The notes: generated by a model from the sequence alone, not told the origin. Positions 1 to 8,054 are shown, counted from the stretch's first letter. The stretch: 13,127 nucleotides of DNA from Planctomycetota bacterium (GCA_030740295.1 JASLXP010000489.1:1-13127); one strand, 5' to 3'. Translations and numbers: made by a program.

Positions 1-2574
1 CACCGGCCCCGTGTGATTGCGCAGCGCGGAACCCCAGACCAGAAAATGGAGGTTTGGTGATGTGTGCTGTTTCTGCGCATAGAGAGCCGTCTCAGCTTTT
101 CCGATCTCTCCCAACTCGGTCGATAACGTGGCTCGGATCGAATGCCGGATGGTCAGCGGATGTTCGATACGAAGGGAAACCTTCCAGCGGTTCTCACCGG
201 CAGCAATTTCGACGGGCTGTTCATTTTCGAAGACGAGCCGCCCGTGAGCATCGGTCGCGGAAAACTTGAGTCTTGCTACTGCTGTTCTGGCGCTCGCGCT
301 GGCCTGGACGTCTACCGGCCAGGTTGCCCCGGCCGGATAGCCTTCGTCCGGCAGGTTGACTTTCACTTCTGTGACAGGCGACTTCACTGTAAACGCCTTC
401 GTGCCCCAATCGACGACGTATTCGTCCTTCAACAACCAGGCATCGAGGAAGGCCGTGCCCGATCGAGAAAGGGCTGGCGAATGAACACTGGCGGCCCCCC
501 GGTCATTCAGAGGAAGAATGCCTTTCCCCAGAGTCTCGCCTGACTTTGTATGCAGGTGGTAGCGCACCTGGTCTGCTATGCCCGGCCGAGAGCTGAAACG
601 GATTGCCACCTTGCTTCCAACCTGAACCCCTGCCGCTCCCGCGACGTCAATTCTGAAAGGGGAAGGCGATAGACTCCGCGTGGCCCAATGAAGCGCGCGG
701 GCAAAGAGGCTGTAGTAGTACTCGTGCGCCGGCCAGTCGTTGATTACTCCTGACGGATTGGCCGGAATAAGGCAGGTTACATCGGACCGCGAATCTAACT
801 TTAAGACCGTCGTGTAGCGCATGAGCACGATGCGGCCTTTGCCGTATTCCAGCGTCTCCACAAATCGCTCGGCAGTTGGATCGACGGTGAACTCGGGGAG
901 CTTATCGCAAGGCACGTTGGCCCGGATGGCAGCCGAGCCCTCGCTGTGTTTGGGGCCGCTGTAAATGGCAAGTGTATCCTTCGGAACGTAGCGGGGCAGG
1001 ACGTGGATGAAAGCCATACCTTCTTTCACGCGCTCGAAGAGGAGCTTGCGTGTGGCTTCGGGCACGAGCTTGAAGAATCGGCTGCTGATGCAGACCGCAT
1101 CCCACTCTTGCTTTTCCAGAGCTGTGTGAAATTCCTTTTCAGGCTCCCAGCCCGGGTAATAGAACATCATCCCCTGGTTGCCCCTCGCGGAGCGGATGTG
1201 CGAGTAGTGATAGGGGATGACCGTGTAATCGAGATCCATCCGCTGGGCGAGTTCGACCACCTCTCGCTGCATGCTGAACTTCAGGAGAAAGAGCGTCTTC
1301 AACTTGCCCTTGCGAGTTGGCGTTGCCCACTTCACATGCGGTGTGACAAAGGAGCGCGTAAGGAGCTTCGTCGCATCGACTCTTGGTTCGGGCAGTTTCT
1401 TTTCACGAGGCTTGATGACATAGCCGGCAGTCACTTCCTTCGATCCGAATGGCCGCTCGGCCGCAAAGACAACATCGCCGTCCTTCGCGGTGACCTTCAC
1501 CACCGCGCCGACTTTCCCATCAACCTTGCCGATGTTTCGCGTCAGCGGCTCGCAGGCTTTGAGCTTCAGTGTCTCTTTGAGGACGGGGGCCGATTTGCCA
1601 AGCGGGGGCCCGACCTCAATGGTCACATCGATGTTTCGGTCCGAAGCCGACAGCACCGATACTGCGCCTGAGCCGTCTTTGACATCAATCGCGGCCGCGA
1701 TTCCGTTGGCGTAGCCATCGATGCGCTCGAGCCCGAGCAGAGGCATGACGCTGGAACGCGATGTCCACGGCTTGCCGGCCCAGCCTTCGCCCTCGAGGGG
1801 ATTGACAGACTTGAGCATGATGTCCCGGGTCCACCATTCGAGGGTTGGGTAATCCTGGTTGAACGTCTTCCCAGGCAGAAAACTGTAGAGCGTACTGAGC
1901 GATGGATAGTCCACCGACATGGCCAGTCCAAGCCGGTTGCTTTCACCCATCGCCGCGAGCCAGCCCACCGGCGCATCCTTCACGAAAACGTTGTTCGTCC
2001 GAACGTCCTTTGCGTATCGCTCGATGCGCGTCCCCAGTGGCGTCGGATAAAAATATCGCATGGGGGCAATCGTTCCTGCCGCCCGGACCACGTTGCAGAT
2101 CCAGATGCTCCCGATGTGATCGGCCTGGTCGAGATTGGAGACCAAATAATCCACCAGCAGCTCCGCCGAACCGGATCGCAATCGAAAGGTCTTCTCGAAC
2201 TGGATCTTCCTGAAAACACCGGTCGGCGAAGTGCCCGTCATCCTGACCGCGATCTCATCGGGCTTGTCGTCTACCACCTCGGCCTTGTATGCAGAGCGCT
2301 CGTAATCCCGGGCCCGACCCTTCGTCCGCACCGTTATCCGATCAGCAAACATCCCGAAGCCCTGCGGCACCGGCTCGTCTTTCCAGGTTGCAGTCAGTTC
2401 TGCATTTGCCGATTTCGAGAAAAAACTTGTGACCGTTCCTCCGCGTGCCGGATCAAGCGCGACTCGCAGAAGGCTGTTTTCGAGAACGACCGGCTTGTCC
2501 GCTCCCTCGAATTTGAGGATGCATTCGGCTGATGCGGAAGCGAATGAGATGAGAACCAGAATTAGACTTTTCAT
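1..2574 (-). CDS. Large exported multidomain protein, mutarotase-like / GATase-like / Ig-like (3' end outside window)
   Basis: The reverse strand is open with no stop for 858 codons, from an ATG at 2574 to the left edge, so the C-terminus is missing. Residues 1-16 are a classic signal peptide: Lys2, a hydrophobic core, and an Ala-Ser-Ala cleavage site before Glu17. Residues about 17-400 are beta-rich. The segment near residue 30, ENSLLRVALDPARGGTVTS, resembles the opening of galactose-mutarotase-like sandwich domains that sit beside carbohydrate-active enzymes. Residues about 422-630 (KLKTLFLLKFS, later EWDAVCISSRFF and GKGRIVLMRYTT) read like a class I glutamine-amidotransferase-like or ThuA-like alpha/beta fold. 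Residues about 640-850 alternate short beta strands as Ig-like or macroglobulin-like domains do. No Shine-Dalgarno is obvious; the start rests on the signal peptide. Domain names come from pattern reading, not a search. A role in polysaccharide or glycoside handling outside the cytoplasm is inference. Confidence 0.8.
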   Translation of the reverse strand, partial: MKSLILVLISFASASAECILKFEGADKPVVLENSLLRVALDPARGGTVTSFFSKSANAELTATWKDEPVPQGFGMFADRITVRTKGRARDYERSAYKAEVVDDKPDEIAVRMTGTSPTGVFRKIQFEKTFRLRSGSAELLVDYLVSNLDQADHIGSIWICNVVRAAGTIAPMRYFYPTPLGTRIERYAKDVRTNNVFVKDAPVGWLAAMGESNRLGLAMSVDYPSLSTLYSFLPGKTFNQDYPTLEWWTRDIMLKSVNPLEGEGWAGKPWTSRSSVMPLLGLERIDGYANGIAAAIDVKDGSGAVSVLSASDRNIDVTIEVGPPLGKSAPVLKETLKLKACEPLTRNIGKVDGKVGAVVKVTAKDGDVVFAAERPFGSKEVTAGYVIKPREKKLPEPRVDATKLLTRSFVTPHVKWATPTRKGKLKTLFLLKFSMQREVVELAQRMDLDYTVIPYHYSHIRSARGNQGMMFYYPGWEPEKEFHTALEKQEWDAVCISSRFFKLVPEATRKLLFERVKEGMAFIHVLPRYVPKDTLAIYSGPKHSEGSAAIRANVPCDKLPEFTVDPTAERFVETLEYGKGRIVLMRYTTVLKLDSRSDVTCLIPANPSGVINDWPAHEYYYSLFARALHWATRSLSPSPFRIDVAGAAGVQVGSKVAIRFSSRPGIADQVRYHLHTKSGETLGKGILPLNDRGAASVHSPALSRSGTAFLDAWLLKDEYVVDWGTKAFTVKSPVTEVKVNLPDEGYPAGATWPVDVQASASARTAVARLKFSATDAHGRLVFENEQPVEIAAGENRWKVSLRIEHPLTIRHSIRATLSTELGEIGKAETALYAQKQHTSPNLHFLVWGSALRNHTGPV

Positions 2575-2671
2575 TTTGGTAGAGCGTGCCAACTGATGTT
2601 CAACTATCTGTGAACCGGGCTCAGCCTCTCAGTTTCTGTCTTCCACAGGATTGTTCTGCAGGGGCGAGTTG

Positions 2672-2681
2672 TGATCGATCA
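2672..2681. repeat. Perfect 10-bp palindrome in the divergent intergenic region
   Basis: TGATCGATCA equals its own reverse complement. It lies between two divergent genes, where a dimeric regulator could bind, but 10-bp palindromes also occur by chance. The flanking bases do not extend the symmetry. An operator role is only a possibility. Confidence 0.2.
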
Positions 2682-2785
2682 ACCGGGACCATGTGGATCG
2701 CTTTCCGATTTCCGAGTTTACGGGAGCAATCTTAAGGAAGAGGATGACTGTCAGGAAGCAGAAGCTCGCAGAAAAAGACTATGCA

Positions 2786-2792
2786 AGAGGAG
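2786..2792 (+). promoter_or_regulatory. Ribosome-binding site deciding the phosphatase start
   Basis: AGAGGAG sits 8 nt before the ATG at 2801. It supports this start over the in-frame GTG at 2693 and the ATG at 2744, because translation from 2801 places the family's beta-strand and RHG motif at the very N-terminus, as is usual. Confidence 0.7.
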
Positions 2793-2800
2793 AAACAACC

Positions 2801-3460
2801 ATGAAGATCACACTCGTTCGACACGGTGAGATGCAGGGCGACCCGTTTGTGCGTCCTGAAAGTCCGGTCAGCGGGTGCCTTTCTGATGTTGGCATGCGCC
2901 AGGCAGAAGCGACTCGGAATGTGTTGGCGGATTTTCACTTTGATTACGCATATTCGTCGCCCTACGGCCGGGCTCTGCAGACTGCAGAAATAGCTCTTGC
3001 CGGCCGTCCCGTTGACATCAAGGTGCTGCCGTTCATGTACGAGTGGAATCCGAACCCGAAGCTCGAAGAACTGCCCGAGCCGGAGCGTGAAAAAGTCATT
3101 GCCGAAGCTGAGGCCCTTCATATCGATGAAATGTGGAAGACCGAACTGGGCGAAGGGACGTACGAGATGCTCAATCGCGTCGGGCCGCCATTTCTGAAGG
3201 AACTCGCGGCCCTGGGCATTCATCGACGCCACGGCGGCTATGTGTTCGATGAAGGATCCGAAGAGACTTCGATCGTCGTGTTTGCGCACGGTGGCAGCCT
3301 TTCCACGCTGCTGACCTTCCTGATGGGTTTTCCGCCGAGGCCGACGGGCTACGTATCCTTTGAGCTGACGGGTGTCCTCTGCCTTGTGTTCATGGAACGT
3401 TGCGGCGTTTACTATCCAAAGTTGGTAGTGAAGGCTTTGCATGAGATACAGCCGGAGTGA
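2801..3460 (+). CDS. Histidine phosphatase (phosphoglycerate-mutase-like) superfamily protein
   Basis: The 219-residue product opens with MKITLVRHGE, the hallmark of the histidine phosphatase superfamily. Arg7 and His8 are the expected phosphate-binding arginine and phospho-accepting histidine. Arg57 in SSPYGRALQTAE, Glu81 in YEW (probable general acid) and His163 in FAHGG complete the active-site set, so the enzyme looks catalytically intact. No signal peptide or membrane segment is visible, so it should be cytoplasmic. Length is typical for the branched phosphatase group; it lacks the signature of a true cofactor-dependent glycolytic mutase, and phosphatase activity on a small metabolite or phosphoprotein is more likely. 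The substrate cannot be read from sequence. The next gene on the same strand, 80 nt away, encodes another probable phosphoesterase-fold hydrolase, so the two may be cotranscribed. Confidence 0.88.
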   Translation: MKITLVRHGEMQGDPFVRPESPVSGCLSDVGMRQAEATRNVLADFHFDYAYSSPYGRALQTAEIALAGRPVDIKVLPFMYEWNPNPKLEELPEPEREKVIAEAEALHIDEMWKTELGEGTYEMLNRVGPPFLKELAALGIHRRHGGYVFDEGSEETSIVVFAHGGSLSTLLTFLMGFPPRPTGYVSFELTGVLCLVFMERCGVYYPKLVVKALHEIQPE

Positions 3461-3540
3461 TGGAAGAATAGAAGAATGGAGAGACCGGCTGAAGTCAGCC
3501 ACTACAAGCGCTGTAATTGCAGCATTGGAGTCAGCGATCA
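3461..3540 (+). repeat. Short intergenic spacer with purine-rich direct repeat and GGCTGA...TCAGCC hairpin
   Basis: Directly after the phosphatase stop there is a short direct repeat (GGAAGAAT then AGAAGAAT, about 3463-3478). It is followed by a perfect 6-bp inverted repeat with a 2-nt loop, GGCTGAAGTCAGCC at 3487-3500. Such purine-rich repeats joined to a small hairpin look like a remnant of a dispersed intergenic element. This is an impression from one copy, since no second copy lies in this window. The spacer also carries GGAG at 3527-3530, the ribosome-binding site of the next gene. Confidence 0.35.
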
Positions 3541-5121
3541 ATGAATCTGAAAAAGACCACACCTCTGCCCCGTGATGTGTCCGACTGGCAAGCGATTGCA
3601 TGTCATTCACATCACATGCGAGGCGGAGATCTCGACCTGGATGGCACGAATCGGAATCTCATTCGATGGTGCCGGAAGCACAACATCCGCGCTGCGGGAG
3701 TTGGATCGCCGTGGGAGCCTGTATCGGCTGCGCATTACGGCCAGTACGAAGGAGCCGACCGAGATCTGTATTACTCCGGCCAATTCGATCCGCGCTCCGT
3801 CATGGATGAGAAACACATCGCCGAGCTCTTTGCCGAACTTAATGAGCTCAGCCAGGGCGGGATCCTTCTATACCACGACAACGAAACGCCCAAAGGAAGG
3901 AACGGTCACTGCTGGTGGATCGGTTATCACTATGACTTTCCGGCATGGCATGATTATTCACAGGACAGGCCCATACAATACCATGACAACGATCCCGAGT
4001 GTGAGCTCAATGTGCTCACAGGCAAACCGCACCGAAGGCGCTGTCACCTGGAGGCAATTGCGGCCCAGCGCAGCCACGGCGCCATCGGTGTCTGGGCCCA
4101 TCCGACCAGTTGGTGGCTGGCCGGCGAGACCTTCATAACGAATATTGCCTCGGATTGCGGGCTCTCACTGCTGGCGGATGGCTGCCTCGACGGGATGGTC
4201 TGCATGGGTTACCGGGCCTTCAAGCCGAGCTATCAGGATTTGTGGTTTTACTTTCTGGATCAGGGCGCCATCGTGCCGTGCTTTGCTGAGAACGACTGCG
4301 CCCACAGCAGCTCGGCCCTGCTTGATAACGAAGTCGCCTACAAAAATTACATGCATCTGCCTGGCACAGTTTCTGTCGAGACCATCACCGAAGCCGCTCG
4401 CAAAGGCAGGACATTTTGCAGCACTGGAGCGTTCGCCACGCTCAGCATCGATGGGATACCGATGGGCGGAATCTGTCCGACAAGTAAAGACAAGGTGCAT
4501 CGGCTGACTGTTCACGCCTGGCCCGAGGAAGGCGAATCCTGTTTTTCGCGGTTGGACATCATTGGAAGAGGCGGTGTCATCCTGGACAGCGTGCATCAGT
4601 TTCCCGGCGGCAAGCTCGAATTCGATCTGCCGGGCAGCGCAGATCCTTCATACATAGTCGTGAGAGGGTTTGGTGAGAAAGACGACCCCGATGACGCGGA
4701 CTACCGGCGGGTGATTCGGATGGTGCTGACGAATCCCGTGTACCTGCATCCATCCGGTTTTCGTTTTGCGCCTGCCAGCACGGATTACATCCTCAACGTT
4801 CATCCTCGCAGTCCATGGATTGGCGGCAGCCTCATGTTTGAATGCGCGGACGGTGCGGAGATCGAATCCTTAAAGATCCGTCCAGGAGAGATCTCACGTC
4901 ATCTGCCGGCGTCGGCGCGAGTGCGCCTGGTCAAGGAGCAGGAAGAACGGATGTTCTACATCGCCATGGAAAACGATGACGTTCAGGCCCTTCTTCGTTA
5001 CCTTTGGTGCGGAGAGTTTCGACGGGATTTCCCGGGAACCATTGGCGGCGAAGTTCCTTATCAAGCATGGCGCCTCGATGATATGAGGCTTGCGCTGAGT
5101 CTGTGCCGTTATGAGATATAG
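3541..5121 (+). CDS. PHP-domain / CehA-McbA-like metallohydrolase, divergent
   Basis: The 526-residue product begins at an ATG preceded by GGAG with a 10-nt spacing; an upstream in-frame TTG at 3517 adds only eight residues and is less likely. Residues 21-25 (CHSHH) fit the His-x-His first metal motif of PHP phosphoesterases. WAHP around His187 fits the later aHP motif, and ENDCAH at 250-255 resembles the terminal Asp-His pair. KGRTFCSTGAF at 288-298 and the following SIDG are very like the GRtfvTtG segment before the C-terminal beta domain of CehA/McbA-type proteins. The usual TDH-type second motif is not evident: the equivalent stretch reads AAGVGSPWEP. No signal peptide is seen, so it is probably cytoplasmic. 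Substrate unknown; phosphoester or amide/ester hydrolysis are the family options. It may be cotranscribed with the phosphatase 80 nt upstream. Confidence 0.7.
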   Translation: MNLKKTTPLPRDVSDWQAIACHSHHMRGGDLDLDGTNRNLIRWCRKHNIRAAGVGSPWEPVSAAHYGQYEGADRDLYYSGQFDPRSVMDEKHIAELFAELNELSQGGILLYHDNETPKGRNGHCWWIGYHYDFPAWHDYSQDRPIQYHDNDPECELNVLTGKPHRRRCHLEAIAAQRSHGAIGVWAHPTSWWLAGETFITNIASDCGLSLLADGCLDGMVCMGYRAFKPSYQDLWFYFLDQGAIVPCFAENDCAHSSSALLDNEVAYKNYMHLPGTVSVETITEAARKGRTFCSTGAFATLSIDGIPMGGICPTSKDKVHRLTVHAWPEEGESCFSRLDIIGRGGVILDSVHQFPGGKLEFDLPGSADPSYIVVRGFGEKDDPDDADYRRVIRMVLTNPVYLHPSGFRFAPASTDYILNVHPRSPWIGGSLMFECADGAEIESLKIRPGEISRHLPASARVRLVKEQEERMFYIAMENDDVQALLRYLWCGEFRRDFPGTIGGEVPYQAWRLDDMRLALSLCRYEI

Positions 5122-5193
5122 ATTTGCCGGGCAGCCGATATGGAAAAACAGATTGCATGAATACGGGTGGCTCAACGACATTTGTGACGAGTC

Positions 5194-7935
5194 ATGACTG
5201 AACAGAAAGTAAAACAAAAATCGCGTAAGAGATTCCTGATGATTCTGGGCGCTGTCGCGGTCTCGCTTCCTCTGATCGCCCGGCTGCTGGTGCTGCCCGG
5301 ATTGCTGGATTCGGATTGGCTGAAGGCGGAGATAAAACGGTCTGTGCCATTTCCCATCGAGATCGGCGAGATCAGTGGTCGTGGCTTGAGCGGGTTGGTC
5401 ATGCACATTCAGAAGGTCGTGATTCCTCCGCCTGAGGGATTTGAAGGCGAATGCGCTCGCATCGAAGACATCACCGTTGACGCCTCCCTTGGCGCATTGG
5501 CTCGAAATGACGTTCGCCTCCATCGGCTGGGTGTTGGAGTAGTAAAGCTGAACTTCGAGCTGAACCAGGATGGCAAACTGAATGTAGATTCGTTGTTGTC
5601 ACAGGCAGAAACTCTCGAAGAAAGATTCAGGATGAGTGATGACATCCTGGTCACCGCTGCGCCCTCGCCAGCTTTGAAGATTTCGTTTCTGAACGTTCTG
5701 GTCCGCAAGCTCGACGTCATCTTCAAGACGCCTGATGGCGTTGCGGCCGAGTTTCTCGATCTGAGCATGAAGGCAAATCTTGAAGAGCACGACAAGTGGC
5801 TGGATTTCACGCTCAGCGCGGCCGATGGCAGCCCCACGGATATCCGGGTGAAAGGTCGTGCGCAGCTCACGCTTGATGGCCCTTCCGTGGAACTCAGCGG
5901 AGGGGAATTCAGCGCGAACATCACAAGTTTGAACGCCACCGCTATCGCCAGTGCCTTTCGACAGAAGCTGCCGGATGATTTCGAATCAGTCGATCTCATA
6001 GTGGAGGGAAACGTGGGAAGAGAAACCGCGTGGAAGGCCGAAGTATCGGCCGGCGCGTTTTCGGCGAAGGGCACTTGCACTGCAATGGCCTCAGAAGAAC
6101 AGAAGACTTTGAAAAGTCATTGGGTCATCGAGTGCCCGTATTCGGCAGATCCCCTGGACTTGGATCTTGAGGCCAGCACGGACGACCCAGCGCGGTTCAT
6201 CAAGATTGATCATCTGACAGTCGGGATGAAAGACAGCCCTTTCGGGCTCAGGATCCGAGGCAGCGTCTCAGACATTGCAGCCGCGCCCAGAGCGGCTGGA
6301 GAAATTGCCGTCAACATCCATCAAGGCTGGTTCGAGACTGCCGCTTCCCTTGTTAAGACATACCTGCCTGGTGTCCAGTTGGAGAAGGTCTTTGCCCGCA
6401 AACTGATGTTCGACGCGACACAGGAATCCATTTCATTGAACGGCCGGATTTCGCTTCTCGGACTTATGGACCTTGACACGCACATTAGATTCAATCCCAC
6501 GGACAACTTGATCCATCTCGAATATCTCAAAGGAGAATCCCCTGCCGGCACCGGGCTGGAATTGTCCGGCAAGATCTCTGCTTCTGACCTCTCTGGCGAG
6601 TTGCAGCTCCGCGCGCAGGCCCCACTCGTCACGCTTACGCCGTTTCTGTCGCTTTCCGGCCTGCAGTTGCCAGCTGGCACGACGCTCAGCGGCCAGTTGG
6701 ACACACAGCAGAAATTGAGATTGAGCCCGAGCGCCTTCTTCTTGGCCGGCAAGACCAGGCTTACGAACGGTGGATTGAAGATCGCGTATGTGATCCCGGT
6801 CACCGTCGGGAACGGGCTTTTGAAAAACGATGCCCGCTACGAGCCGTCAACAGGAAGAGTCGAATTGAAAGAGCTGTCACTGACTTCACCGGACCAATCT
6901 CTGCCACTCAATCTCGAAGTCCAAGGCGAGTACGAAGCAGACAAGGTGCAGCTCTCGGCAACGGCAATGCTGCATCTGGATCGGCTCGACAAGCAATTTG
7001 GCGCGTGGATTCGCATGGTACTGCCGGATATCTCCGTCGCGGGCAATGCTGCCCTCACAAGCAGAATTACCGGTACTATGCAGTCCCCTTCCATCATTGG
7101 TAATCTCGATCTGAGCCCGGCAGGTCTGTCGTTCGGCTCACTCCTCAATAAAACTCCGGGCGAGCCACTGGACTGCCTCCTCAGCGGCGGACTCAAAGAG
7201 GGCAAGGGCGAGTTGGTGCTGGAAAGTAATGTGAAAGAAAACAAGCGCCGGTGGGTGATCAGTGGTCCTGGCGTTCCGCAACAGCAAGCAGATGAAACGG
7301 CGATGACACACACCGTGACGCTGGACCTGCAACGCAAGAACCGCCAGGTACCGTTCCTGAAATCCACGAAGCTGGATGCGCCTGTACAACTCCGGAGCGA
7401 TTTTCATTTCGTCAAAACGCCACTGACACCCAGGCAGGTCTGGTCGAGAATAATCAAGCGGACGGAAGTAAGCGCGCAAGCAGGTCTGCTGACCGGTCTG
7501 AGTTCCCTCCCTCCAATCGCTGCCGTTCTGAGCCGCCTGGCAAGGGTGGCAAAGCGCGAAATCGAGCCCATTGAAATAGCGTCCCTGGAAACGAAATTCG
7601 AAAAAGGAGAGACCGCCCTGGAACTGCAGAAGTTCAAGCTCGACACCACCGGGTTCGTTGACCTGGACGGAAAGGGAATGGTGGATCTGACAACGGATGA
7701 AGTATCCATCAAGCTCAATATCCGCCCGGACCTGGACTGGCTGAATGCCTTACCAGTCGACCTGCGTCCCGCGAGCTGGAACGAGTGGCATGTGGAAATC
7801 ACCGGCAAATGGAATTCGCCGGGCCTGAAGTTTAAGGGCTTTCCCGAGCCATTGCTGAAAGCCATTCAGAAGTTGGGAGACAAGCCGCCAGAAACCGCGC
7901 CGGGCGTGGCCCCCTCTTTCCCACCTGATCAATGA
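5194..7935 (+). CDS. AsmA/TamB-like membrane-anchored envelope protein
   Basis: The 913-residue product has a short Lys/Arg-rich N-terminus and one hydrophobic segment at about residues 14-36, then a long beta-rich region with no further membrane span. This matches AsmA-superfamily proteins: anchored in the inner membrane, with a periplasmic repeating-beta-groove body thought to move or organise lipids between the membranes. The first residues after the anchor (DWLKAEIKRSVPFPIEIGEIS) and the layered pattern of short strands with glycine turns are typical. The C-terminal part, about residues 815-890 (FVDLDGKGMVDLTTDEVSI), matches the usual AsmA C-terminal strand repeats. The tail is Pro-rich (KPPETAPGVAPSFPPDQ). 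The start is chosen for the positively charged N-terminus before the anchor; the ribosome-binding site is weak. It begins 72 nt after the preceding gene. The lipid-transfer role is a family inference. Confidence 0.8.
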   Translation: MTEQKVKQKSRKRFLMILGAVAVSLPLIARLLVLPGLLDSDWLKAEIKRSVPFPIEIGEISGRGLSGLVMHIQKVVIPPPEGFEGECARIEDITVDASLGALARNDVRLHRLGVGVVKLNFELNQDGKLNVDSLLSQAETLEERFRMSDDILVTAAPSPALKISFLNVLVRKLDVIFKTPDGVAAEFLDLSMKANLEEHDKWLDFTLSAADGSPTDIRVKGRAQLTLDGPSVELSGGEFSANITSLNATAIASAFRQKLPDDFESVDLIVEGNVGRETAWKAEVSAGAFSAKGTCTAMASEEQKTLKSHWVIECPYSADPLDLDLEASTDDPARFIKIDHLTVGMKDSPFGLRIRGSVSDIAAAPRAAGEIAVNIHQGWFETAASLVKTYLPGVQLEKVFARKLMFDATQESISLNGRISLLGLMDLDTHIRFNPTDNLIHLEYLKGESPAGTGLELSGKISASDLSGELQLRAQAPLVTLTPFLSLSGLQLPAGTTLSGQLDTQQKLRLSPSAFFLAGKTRLTNGGLKIAYVIPVTVGNGLLKNDARYEPSTGRVELKELSLTSPDQSLPLNLEVQGEYEADKVQLSATAMLHLDRLDKQFGAWIRMVLPDISVAGNAALTSRITGTMQSPSIIGNLDLSPAGLSFGSLLNKTPGEPLDCLLSGGLKEGKGELVLESNVKENKRRWVISGPGVPQQQADETAMTHTVTLDLQRKNRQVPFLKSTKLDAPVQLRSDFHFVKTPLTPRQVWSRIIKRTEVSAQAGLLTGLSSLPPIAAVLSRLARVAKREIEPIEIASLETKFEKGETALELQKFKLDTTGFVDLDGKGMVDLTTDEVSIKLNIRPDLDWLNALPVDLRPASWNEWHVEITGKWNSPGLKFKGFPEPLLKAIQKLGDKPPETAPGVAPSFPPDQ

Positions 7936-7964
7936 CAAAGATTGATGGGTTCTCGGCCTCAGTA

Positions 7965-7993
7965 ACAAAAAGGTCCACAACAGACCTTTTTGT
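7965..7993 (+). terminator. Perfect 11-bp inverted repeat, probable intrinsic terminator after the AsmA-like gene
   Basis: ACAAAAAGGTC at 7965-7975 and GACCTTTTTGT at 7983-7993 are exact reverse complements separated by a 7-nt loop (CACAACA). The stem lies 30 nt past the AsmA-like stop and has five T at the 3' arm with a matching A tract on the 5' side, so it could act in either direction. The T run is inside the stem rather than after it, which makes it a non-standard terminator; it might instead be a regulator-binding site for the promoter that starts here. Confidence 0.6.
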
Positions 7994-8017
7994 GGTCGAC
8001 AGCCCCGCTTCTATAAT
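7990..8017 (+). promoter_or_regulatory. Sigma70-type promoter of the response regulator gene
   Basis: TATAAT at 8012-8017 is a perfect -10 box. A partial -35, TTGTGG at 7990-7995, lies 16 bp upstream (three of six consensus bases, including the TTG). Transcription would begin near 8024, giving a leader of about 40 nt. The -35 element overlaps the right arm of the inverted repeat at 7965-7993. Confidence 0.55.
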
Positions 8018-8047
8018 TCGGGCGATGAACGTACCGAGCACTTTTAG

Positions 8048-8054
8048 AAGGAGG
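8048..8054 (+). promoter_or_regulatory. Strong ribosome-binding site of the response regulator gene
   Basis: AAGGAGG lies 7 nt before the ATG at 8062. It is the strongest Shine-Dalgarno in the window, suggesting that the receiver protein is well translated. Confidence 0.8.

Larger units (their letters stand above)
2575..2800. other. Divergent intergenic region
   Basis: This gap separates the minus-strand exported-protein gene from the plus-strand phosphatase gene, so it should hold both promoters. I could not find a convincing -35/-10 pair on either strand. It contains a perfect 10-bp palindrome, TGATCGATCA at 2672-2681, and the ribosome-binding site of the downstream gene. The phosphatase frame stays open upstream as far as a GTG at 2693, but that stretch does not look like part of the protein family. 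Confidence 0.6.

Noticed and set aside
946..1671. Plus-strand open frame of 241 codons
   Set aside because: It is antisense to the exported-protein gene, has no signal, family motif or ribosome-binding site, and is explained by codon bias on the other strand.
2693..2800. Upstream in-frame extension of the phosphatase (GTG at 2693 or ATG at 2744)
   Set aside because: The family starts directly at the strand before RHG, and the ATG at 2801 has a well-spaced AGAGGAG.
3517..3540. TTG start for the PHP-like gene
   Set aside because: The ATG at 3541 has a GGAG at suitable distance; the extra eight residues look like spacer.
2732..3610. Minus-strand open frame of 292 codons
   Set aside because: It lies opposite the phosphatase gene, whose RHG and AHGG motifs are unambiguous; the antisense translation shows no recognisable domain.
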